Source: an uncultured bacterium (GTDB lineage Bacteria; Actinomycetota; UBA4738; HRBIN12). From it: a stretch of DNA of 11,325 bases. Location: contig CALGFI010000035.1 of the NCBI GenBank assembly GCA_937881155.1, positions 1-11,325 on the forward strand, given 5' to 3'. This document shows, piece by piece, positions 6,081 to 11,325 of the stretch (position 1 is the first letter of the stretch; each line of letters opens with the position of its first letter). The translations under genes were made by a program, and so were the position numbers. The notes beneath the pieces were generated by a model that did no database searches, had not been told where the DNA came from, and was given only the letters and a program-made list of their open reading frames with translations.

Positions 6081-7433
6081 ATGAACAAAGCGCCCGAGCC
6101 CGCCAGCGGCCTTCGGCTGCCGTGGTCCCGTTCCCGCCGAGCCGTGCCGCGGCGGCTGGTCCAGCCGCTCCAGTCGTACCTCGAGGCCGAGTCGTCCTCG
6201 GCCTTCATGCTGCTCGGAGCCGCTGTGATCGGCCTCGCCTGGGCCAACTCGCCCTGGCAGCAGTCCTATTACGACCTGTGGCACACGGAGATCACGCTGC
6301 GGCTAGGCAGCTGGACGTTGTCCGAGGACCTCCGGCACTGGGTGAACGACGGCCTCATGTCGCTGTTCTTCCTCGTCGTTGGCCTCGAAATCAAGCGCGA
6401 ACTGCTGACCGGCGAGCTGCGCGACCCGAGGGCCGCGACGATCCCCGTCGTCGCGGCGCTCGGGGGGATGGTCGTCCCTGCGCTGCTCTACCTGTCGCTG
6501 AACGTTGGCGGCGACGGCAGCCACGGGTGGGGGATCCCCATGGCTACAGACATCGCGTTCGCCCTCGGCGTCCTCACGATTGCGGCGCGAAGCGCGCCAG
6601 CGAGCCTGAAGCCGTTCCTGCTCACGCTCGCGATCGTCGACGACATAGGAGCGATCCTGGTCATCGCGCTCTTCTACTCGGAGGGCGTGGCCGTGCCGCA
6701 GCTGCTGCTCGCGCTGGGGTTCGCCGCGCTGATCGTGGCGCTCCAGCGGTTCGACGTCCGATCGACCGCCGTGTACGTGGCGCTCGCTGTCTCGTTGTGG
6801 CTCGCCGTGTACGAGTCGGGCGTGCACCCCACGATCGCCGGGGTGGTGCTCGGGCTGCTGACACCGGCCGGCACGTTCCAGCGCCCCCGCGCCGTCAGCG
6901 ACGAGGCCATCCGGACGGCCGAGTCGACCGTGGACGAGCCCGAAACGCCCGACGCCGACGCGCCGCAATGGCTCCGGTTGGCGCGGTTGTCTCGTGAGGC
7001 GGTTTCGCCGCTGGCGCGGGCCGAGGACGCGCTGCACCCGTGGACGAGCTACGTGATCGTTCCGATGTTCGCGTTGGCAAACGCCGGGGTGACATTCACG
7101 GCAGAGGGCGCGCGCGCCGCCGCGACGAGTCCTGTAACGCTCGGCATCCTGCTCGGCCTGGTGGTCGGCAAGACCGTCGGCATCACGCTCGCGAGCCTCG
7201 CAGCGGTGCGCTCCGGCCTGGGGCGGCTGCCGCCGGGGGCAGGGTGGCGGCATTTGGTCGGAGTCTCCACGATCGCGGGGATCGGGTTCACTGTGTCGCT
7301 GTTCATCACGGAGCTCGCGTTCAGCGATCCCCGGCTGACCGACGAGGCGAAGATCGGCGTGTACATGGCCTCGTTGGTCGCCGGTGCGCTCGGCTTCGCC
7401 ATCTTGCGAACCCGGTCACGCGAGGAAGGTTGA
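6081..7433 (+). CDS. nhaA: Na+/H+ antiporter NhaA
   Basis: 450 aa, longer than E. coli NhaA (388 aa), with about 12 membrane segments. NhaA exports one Na+ (or Li+) in exchange for two H+, using the proton gradient. Key residues visible are Asp157 in PMATDIAFALG (E. coli Asp133), the ion-binding pair Asp187-Asp188 in LAIVDDIGA (E. coli 163/164), and Lys364 in VVGKTVGI (E. coli Lys300). The motifs HPWTSYVIVPMFALANAGV (319-337) and GIGFTVSLFITELAF (400-414) are also conserved. Residues about 270-300 form an acidic hydrophilic loop rich in Asp, Glu and Pro. The ATG at 6081 is preferred because the family domain begins soon after it; an in-frame GTG at 6024 would add 19 non-conserved residues. 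Neither has a good Shine-Dalgarno. The gene is divergent from the envelope genes and is followed 200 bp later by hppA. Confidence 0.95.
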   Translation: MNKAPEPASGLRLPWSRSRRAVPRRLVQPLQSYLEAESSSAFMLLGAAVIGLAWANSPWQQSYYDLWHTEITLRLGSWTLSEDLRHWVNDGLMSLFFLVVGLEIKRELLTGELRDPRAATIPVVAALGGMVVPALLYLSLNVGGDGSHGWGIPMATDIAFALGVLTIAARSAPASLKPFLLTLAIVDDIGAILVIALFYSEGVAVPQLLLALGFAALIVALQRFDVRSTAVYVALAVSLWLAVYESGVHPTIAGVVLGLLTPAGTFQRPRAVSDEAIRTAESTVDEPETPDADAPQWLRLARLSREAVSPLARAEDALHPWTSYVIVPMFALANAGVTFTAEGARAAATSPVTLGILLGLVVGKTVGITLASLAAVRSGLGRLPPGAGWRHLVGVSTIAGIGFTVSLFITELAFSDPRLTDEAKIGVYMASLVAGALGFAILRTRSREEG

Positions 7434-7443
7434 TCGACCGGCG

Positions 7444-7469
7444 TCGGCCGCCACCCTGAGCCCGGCCGA
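7444..7469 (+). terminator. Weak hairpin downstream of nhaA
   Basis: TCGGCCG (7444-7450) and CGGCCGA (7463-7469) can pair as a 7-bp G/C-rich stem with a 12-nt loop, starting 10 bp after the nhaA stop. No run of T follows, so it is not a classical intrinsic terminator. Many GC-rich genomes use such T-less hairpins, and chance is also possible because CGGCCG is a palindrome. The rest of the 200-bp nhaA-hppA gap holds the hppA -10 box and ribosome site, and no open gene I can support. Confidence 0.2.
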
Positions 7470-7564
7470 ACTCCGGGGCTTGTCTCGGCTGCCCGACATC
7501 CCCGTCAGGCGTGGCGCCGCCTTCGGACGCCGATCGTCTCACGCCGTAGGCCGCACCTCCTGCC

Positions 7565-7570
7565 TATACT
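7565..7570 (+). promoter_or_regulatory. Possible -10 box of hppA
   Basis: TATACT differs from TATAAT by one base and stands out in GC-rich surroundings. It would start transcription near 7577, leaving a 5' leader of roughly 57 nt before the TTG start. No hexamer resembling TTGACA lies 16-18 bp upstream. Confidence 0.4.
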
Positions 7571-7617
7571 CGTGCCCATTTCCGGCGGCGCCGACGTCGC
7601 CCTTCACAGAACTCGAC

Positions 7618-7625
7618 GGAGGAGG
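7618..7625 (+). promoter_or_regulatory. Shine-Dalgarno site of hppA
   Basis: GGAGGAGG ends 8 nt before the TTG at 7634. This near-perfect site fixes the unusual TTG start and is the strongest ribosome site in the window, in contrast to the Shine-Dalgarno-less starts of the minus-strand genes. Confidence 0.8.
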
Positions 7626-7633
7626 TTCCGCTG

Positions 7634-9913
7634 TTGCACGGAGTCCTGGCCCAGGAAGGTGGCCCGCTCGAGGTCGTCTTCGGGGCGTTCGAGAACAGAT
7701 CGCTCTGGTTCATCCTTCTGATCTCGCTCGGCGCGCTCGTCTTCGCCTACTACCTCGCCCGCCAGGTGCTCGCCGCGCCCGAGGGAACCGAGAAGATGCG
7801 GCAGATCGCCGGCGCGATCCAGGTCGGCGCGAAGGCATACCTGAACCGGCAGTTCCGAACCGTGGGCATCTTCATGGCGCTGCTCACGGTGGTCCTGTTC
7901 TTCGCTCTTCCGGTGGCCGAGACCGAGATACACGGCGAGACGTTCATCCGCGTGGGGCGATCGCTCGCGTTCATCCTCGGCGCGGGGTTCAGCGCAGTGA
8001 CCGGATACGCGGGCATGTGGCTCGCCGTCCGAGCGAACGTCCGAACGGCGAACGCAGCGCGTGAGAGCGGTCTCCGTCGCGCACTGAAGATCGCGTTCCG
8101 CGCCGGCGGCGTCGCCGGGATGTTCACCGTGGGGCTCGGCCTCCTAGGCGCGACGGTGATCCTGTTGATCTACAAGGAAGACGCGACGAGCGTGCTGGTC
8201 GGGTTCGGCTTCGGCGGCGCGCTCCTGGCGATGTTCATGCGGGTGGGCGGCGGCATCTTCACGAAGGCGGCGGACGTGGGGGCGGACCTCGTCGGGAAGG
8301 TCGAGAAGGGCATCCCGGAGGACGACCCCCGGAACGCCGCGGTGATCGCCGACAACGTGGGCGACAACGTCGGCGACTGCGCCGGGATGGCGGCCGACCT
8401 GTTCGAGTCCTACGAGGTCACCCTGGTTGCGTCGTTGATCCTCGGCGCTGCAGCGTACGCGGGGACCGAGGTCGGTGCGATCGCCGGCGTGATGTTCCCG
8501 CTGTTCGTCCGCGCCGTGGGCGTGATCACGTCGATCATCGGGATCGTCGCGGTGACGCCGCGGAGCGAGACCGAACACGGCATGAAGGCGATCAACCGCG
8601 GCTTCTTCATCTCGGCCGCGATCTCCGCCGTCGCCGTATTCGTGATCAGCGGCATCTACATGGATGACTGGCGCCCGGCCGCCGCGGTGCTTTTCGGCCT
8701 CATCCTGGCGAGCGTGATCCAGGTGCTCACGCAGTACTTCACCGACACGAAGTTCAAGCCGGTGCAGGAGATCGCCGAGTCCACGCAGACGGGGCCGGCG
8801 ACGACGATCCTCTCGGGGTTCTCCGTCGGGCTCGAGTCGACCGTGTGGGCGATCCTGGTGATCGCGGCGGTGATCGCGGGCGCGTTCGTCCTCGGCGACA
8901 ACGTGGCCGAGCAGCTCTACTTCATCTCGCTTGCGGGCATGGGGATGCTTACGACCGTCGGCGTGATCGTGTCGATGGACACGTACGGTCCCGTGTCGGA
9001 CAACGCGCAGGGCATCGCTGAGATGTCCGGCGAGTTCGAGGGTCGGCCCGCGCAGGTCCTGACCGGCCTCGACGCGGTGGGGAACTCGACGAAGGCGATC
9101 ACCAAGGGGATCGCCATCGCCACTGCGGTCATCGCCGCAACCTCACTGTTCGGTTCGTTCGCCGAGGCCGTCCTCGGGGCGCTCGGCGAAGAGGGCGTCT
9201 TCCCTATCAGCGTCGACAAGCCCGACGTGCTCGTCGGCCTGCTGATCGGTGGTTCGGTCGCGTTCCTGTTCTCCTCGCTCGCGATCAGAGCGGTGGGGCG
9301 CGCCGCATCGCAGGTCGTCGTCGAGGTCCGTAACCAGTTCCGCGAGCACCCAGGGATCATGGAGTACAAGGAGCAGCCGGACTACGCGCGCGTCGTCGAC
9401 ATCTGCACGAAGACGTCACTTCGCGAGCTGCTGACGCCGGGATTGCTCGCCGTGTTGAGCCCGATCATCGTGGGGTTCGCCCTTGAAGCGGAGGCGCTCG
9501 GCGCATTCCTGGCCGGCTCGATCCTCACGGGGCAGCTCCTCGCCGTCATGTTCTCGAACTCGGGCGGTTCGTGGGACAACGCGAAGAAGTTCGTCGAGGA
9601 GGGTCACTACGGCGGCAAGGGGAGCGAGGCGCACAAGGCAGCCGTTATCGGCGACACGGTCGGCGACCCCTTCAAGGACACGGCGGGACCGGCGCTCAAC
9701 CCGTTGATCAAGGTCATGAACCTCGTCGCGCTGCTCTTCGCTCCGGTCGTGGTCGAGCAGGCCGAGAACGACGCCGTGCGGATCGCCGTCGTGGTGATCG
9801 CCGCATTGATCGTCACGGCCGCGGTCTGGGTGTCGAAGGCTCGCCGGTCCGAGCTCGTCGTCGAGACGGACCCGCCGTCGGAGCCGGCCCGCGAGGTCGA
9901 GAAGGTCTCCTAG
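7634..9913 (+). CDS. hppA: Membrane-bound proton-translocating pyrophosphatase, K+-independent type
   Basis: 759 aa, within the family range, with about 16 membrane segments. The enzyme hydrolyses cytosolic pyrophosphate and pumps H+ out of the cell. The substrate-binding region is clear: DVGADLVGKVEKGIPEDDPRN (214-234) followed by DNVGDNVGDCAGMAADLFESYE (240-261). Other conserved parts are TQYFTDT (366-372), SDNAQGIAEM (455-464), SGGSWDNAKK (643-652) and GDTVGDPFKDTAGPALNPLIK (673-693). In GNSTKAITKG (483-492), Lys487 and Thr490 occupy the positions that are Lys/Thr in K+-independent enzymes and Ala/Ala in K+-dependent ones. This points to an H+ pump that does not need K+. The hydrophilic C-terminal tail (735-759) is short and charged. 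The TTG start at 7634 follows an excellent Shine-Dalgarno. The OB-fold gene begins 12 bp after the stop and is probably cotranscribed. Confidence 0.97.
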   Translation: MHGVLAQEGGPLEVVFGAFENRSLWFILLISLGALVFAYYLARQVLAAPEGTEKMRQIAGAIQVGAKAYLNRQFRTVGIFMALLTVVLFFALPVAETEIHGETFIRVGRSLAFILGAGFSAVTGYAGMWLAVRANVRTANAARESGLRRALKIAFRAGGVAGMFTVGLGLLGATVILLIYKEDATSVLVGFGFGGALLAMFMRVGGGIFTKAADVGADLVGKVEKGIPEDDPRNAAVIADNVGDNVGDCAGMAADLFESYEVTLVASLILGAAAYAGTEVGAIAGVMFPLFVRAVGVITSIIGIVAVTPRSETEHGMKAINRGFFISAAISAVAVFVISGIYMDDWRPAAAVLFGLILASVIQVLTQYFTDTKFKPVQEIAESTQTGPATTILSGFSVGLESTVWAILVIAAVIAGAFVLGDNVAEQLYFISLAGMGMLTTVGVIVSMDTYGPVSDNAQGIAEMSGEFEGRPAQVLTGLDAVGNSTKAITKGIAIATAVIAATSLFGSFAEAVLGALGEEGVFPISVDKPDVLVGLLIGGSVAFLFSSLAIRAVGRAASQVVVEVRNQFREHPGIMEYKEQPDYARVVDICTKTSLRELLTPGLLAVLSPIIVGFALEAEALGAFLAGSILTGQLLAVMFSNSGGSWDNAKKFVEEGHYGGKGSEAHKAAVIGDTVGDPFKDTAGPALNPLIKVMNLVALLFAPVVVEQAENDAVRIAVVVIAALIVTAAVWVSKARRSELVVETDPPSEPAREVEKVS

Positions 9914-9925
9914 GCGCACCGGACC

Positions 9926-10294
9926 GTGGGGCTCCTCGATCCCATCCGGCGCTTCCTCAGCCGGATGGCCGAGACCGACGAACAGCGCTACGCCGACGAG
10001 ATCCACGAATGGTCGGCCACGGTCCCCAGCACGGTCCGGATCCGCGACGCGGCAACGCGATCGCGCGTGAAGCTCGCCGGCGTCGTGCGTCGCATCACGG
10101 TTCGGCCGCTCGAGGGCAGCGAGTCCCTCGAGGCCCTGATCGACGATGGAACTGGCGAGGTGACCGTGGTGTGGATGGGGCGGCGTTCGATCCCCGGCGT
10201 GAACCTCGGAACGCGCCTCGTCGTCGAGGGGGTCCTGGGAGAGCAGCGCTCCGAACGCCGACTGGTGAACCCGAAGTTCGAGTTCAGAGGGTGA
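9926..10294 (+). CDS. Small OB-fold nucleic-acid-binding-like protein
   Basis: 122 aa. An N-terminal helical stretch (1-35) is followed by a beta-rich OB-fold (about 45-121). The parts VKLAGVVRRITVRP, ALIDDGTGEVTVVWMGRRSI and GTRLVVEGVLGE match the strand pattern and the D-x-T-G turn of RecG-like and tRNA-anticodon-type OB domains. Such small OB proteins occur near paired TrkA genes in many Actinomycetota, and here trkA is the convergent neighbour. The molecular role is unknown; nucleic-acid binding is inferred from the fold. The GTG at 9926 is used because the LLDPIRRFLSRM stretch reads as a natural amphipathic start; an ATG at 9965 would shorten it by 13 residues. Ribosome sites are weak at both. 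The stop lies 11 bp inside the convergent trkA gene end. Confidence 0.8.
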   Translation: MGLLDPIRRFLSRMAETDEQRYADEIHEWSATVPSTVRIRDAATRSRVKLAGVVRRITVRPLEGSESLEALIDDGTGEVTVVWMGRRSIPGVNLGTRLVVEGVLGEQRSERRLVNPKFEFRG

Positions 10295-11021
10295 CGCCGG
10301 CGCGCGGGTCTTCGCCCGTCGCCGTTGTTTCTGACGCCGCCTCGGTTTCCGTCGCCGCCTCGCCCACGACAGCGGTGCGGAGCGCAGCCTCCGCATCGGG
10401 CACCGACAGCGCCAGCACCTCGTCGCCGACCGTGATGACGGTCTCGGGCTGTGGGATCACGACGTGTCGGTCGCGGATGATCGCGACGATCGCCGCGTCC
10501 GGCGGCAGGCGAAACTCGTAGAGCGGGCGCCCCGCGTTCGGCGAGTTGGCGGGAACGGTCATCTCGACGATCGAGATGCCGCCTCGCTCGAGCGGCAAGA
10601 GCCGCACGAGGTCACCTACCGTGACTTCTTCCTCGACCATCGCCGTCAGCAGGTGCGGCGGCGAGACGGCGGCGTCGACGCCCCACTGCTCGTTGAACAG
10701 CCACTCGTTGTCGGGGTGGTTCACCCGCGCGAGGACTCGCGGCACGCCGAACTCCTGCTTTGCGAGCAGCGACGTCACGAGGTTGTCCTCGTCGTCGCCG
10801 GTCGTCGCAACGACGACGTCGGCGCTCGTCAGATCGGCCTTCTCCAGGACCCACGGCTCGCAGGCGTCGCCGAGCAAGAGGTCGACGTCTGGCGCCCACT
10901 CCCCGGCGGTCTTGAGGACCTCGGGTACCTGCTCGATGACCGTCACTGCGTGCCCTCGCTTGGTGAGGTCCGACGCGAGATGCCTGCCCACGGCGCCCGC
11001 ACCGCTGATCACGACGCGCAC
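10284..11021 (-). CDS. trkA: TrkA/CeoC-like K+ uptake regulatory protein (RCK_N + RCK_C)
   Basis: 245 aa, near the usual size for single-unit TrkA proteins (about 220 aa) plus a tail. TrkA proteins are cytosolic subunits that bind NAD(H) or other nucleotides and gate Trk/Ktr K+ channels. The RCK_N Rossmann domain (about 1-120) has the dinucleotide motif GAGAVG (7-12), an acidic Glu30 at the end of strand 2, GDACEP (51-56) and TTGDDEDN (73-80). The RCK_C domain spans about 135-217, with EMTVPANSPNAGRPL and ITVGDEVLALS. Residues 218-245 are an Ala/Thr/Glu-rich tail without known function. The GTG at 11021 has GGGAG 9 nt upstream and is 1 bp from the upstream TrkA stop, so the pair is an operon and is probably translationally coupled. 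The order matches the CeoB-CeoC pair of Mycobacterium. The membrane TrkH/Ktr subunit is not in this window. Confidence 0.93.
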   Translation of the reverse strand: MRVVISGAGAVGRHLASDLTKRGHAVTVIEQVPEVLKTAGEWAPDVDLLLGDACEPWVLEKADLTSADVVVATTGDDEDNLVTSLLAKQEFGVPRVLARVNHPDNEWLFNEQWGVDAAVSPPHLLTAMVEEEVTVGDLVRLLPLERGGISIVEMTVPANSPNAGRPLYEFRLPPDAAIVAIIRDRHVVIPQPETVITVGDEVLALSVPDAEAALRTAVVGEAATETEAASETTATGEDPRAGVTL

Positions 11022-11022
11022 G

Positions 11023-11325
11023 TCAGCGTTCTCCCGTCCCCTGGAGCAGCGAGTCCAGCTCCTCCACGGCGTCCTTCTGCACGATCAGCGCTGCGAAGTC
11101 GCCCTCCTGGAAGGTGCTTCCTCCGACGGGGATATAGCCCTTGCCTCCGCGGTCGACGCCGGCAACGAGGACCTTCCCGTCGACGTTCAGCGACGACACC
11201 TTATTGCCGACGAGGTGCCGGGGGATCTCGATCCGCATCCGGAGCAGATCCCCGCCGGCGAGCGCCTCTTTGATCTCGGTGCGTTCGTGGCTGAGCATCA
11301 ACATGATCTGCTTCACGCCCCAGCG
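11023..11325 (-). CDS. C-terminal part of a second TrkA-like (CeoB-type) protein, cut by the window edge
   Basis: The frame is open through the window end and 100 codons are visible, so the N-terminal RCK_N domain lies outside. The visible part begins RWGVKQIMLMLSHERTEIKE, which corresponds to the linker after the Rossmann domain. It continues into an RCK_C-like domain, with LLRMRIEIPRHLVGNKVSSL, VLVAGVDRGGKGYIPVGG and FQEGDFAALIVQKDAVEELD. A GTG at 11316 could be read as a start giving 97 aa, but the linker-like beginning and the open frame favour a truncated full-size gene. Its stop is 1 bp before the trkA start. Together the two proteins would form a paired K+ uptake regulator, as in CeoB/CeoC. 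Family assignment rests partly on the neighbour. Confidence 0.8.
   Translation of the reverse strand, partial: RWGVKQIMLMLSHERTEIKEALAGGDLLRMRIEIPRHLVGNKVSSLNVDGKVLVAGVDRGGKGYIPVGGSTFQEGDFAALIVQKDAVEELDSLLQGTGER
11031..11035 (-). promoter_or_regulatory. Shine-Dalgarno site of trkA
   Basis: On the minus strand this reads GGGAG, 9 nt before the GTG at 11021, inside the last codons of the upstream TrkA-like gene. It supports the GTG start and coupled translation of the pair. Confidence 0.55.

Noticed and set aside
8332..8379. Short tandem-like repeat in hppA (GACAACGTGGGC then GACAACGTCGGC)
   Set aside because: This encodes the conserved DNVGDNVGD catalytic motif of membrane pyrophosphatases, so it is explained by protein function.
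9416..10396. 326-aa minus-strand and 316-aa + strand alternative open frames over the hppA end and OB-fold gene
   Set aside because: They overlap the conserved C-terminal motifs of HppA and have biased, domain-free translations.
1..11325. Search for CRISPR arrays, tRNA genes, IS ends, attachment sites and toxin-antitoxin or defence genes
   Set aside because: No regularly spaced repeats, no cloverleaf-like segment, no transposase or integrase motif, and no unexplained gene other than the 5194-5985 membrane protein and the edge fragment at 1-54.

Overview
The window looks like a chromosomal segment of a high-GC, Gram-positive-type bacterium, most likely an Actinomycetota member, possibly a poorly cultured lineage. 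The evidence is strong G/C preference at third codon positions, frequent GTG and TTG starts, a LytR-CpsA-Psr cell-envelope protein, a paired CeoB/CeoC-like TrkA locus beside a small OB-fold gene, and Shine-Dalgarno-poor starts that sit behind TANNNT boxes. The species cannot be named from this sequence alone. No tRNA, rRNA, CRISPR array, insertion sequence or phage gene is visible.

Layout. (1) Bases 1-54 are the last codons of a + strand gene cut by the window edge. (2) Bases 63-5985 hold five co-oriented minus-strand genes. In transcription order they are a single-pass membrane protein with a possible NTF2-like outer domain, a LytR-CpsA-Psr (LCP) protein, a CaCA-type cation exchanger, a DEAH-box helicase with a C-terminal cysteine cluster (MrfA/YprA type), and a LOG-family nucleotide-binding protein. 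The first two genes almost touch and the last two overlap by 4 bp. The exchanger and the helicase each have a TANNNT box exactly 7 nt before the start codon and no Shine-Dalgarno sequence, so they may be transcribed separately as leaderless mRNAs. (3) Bases 6081-10294 hold three + strand genes: the Na+/H+ antiporter nhaA, a membrane H+-pyrophosphatase (hppA) of the K+-independent type, and a small OB-fold protein 12 bp downstream of hppA. (4) Bases 10284-11325 hold a minus-strand TrkA pair: a complete CeoC/TrkA-like protein and, upstream of it, the C-terminal part of a second TrkA-like protein that runs off the window. The 3' ends of the OB-fold gene and trkA overlap by 11 bp.

How the genes may work together. 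The region is rich in cation homeostasis functions. HppA energises the membrane with protons using pyrophosphate, NhaA can spend that gradient to expel Na+, the CaCA exchanger can move Ca2+, Na+ or H+, and the TrkA pair would gate K+ uptake. The LCP protein and its membrane partner point to cell-wall glycopolymer attachment. The helicase suggests DNA repair, and the LOG protein nucleotide or nucleoside-monophosphate metabolism. Most of this is conserved housekeeping content. I found no clear new defence or mobile system. The observations most worth checking are the twin leaderless-type starts, the helicase/LOG translational coupling, a Gln-to-His change in the LCP active-site motif, an altered LOG signature, and a two-cysteine insert in the exchanger's first alpha repeat.
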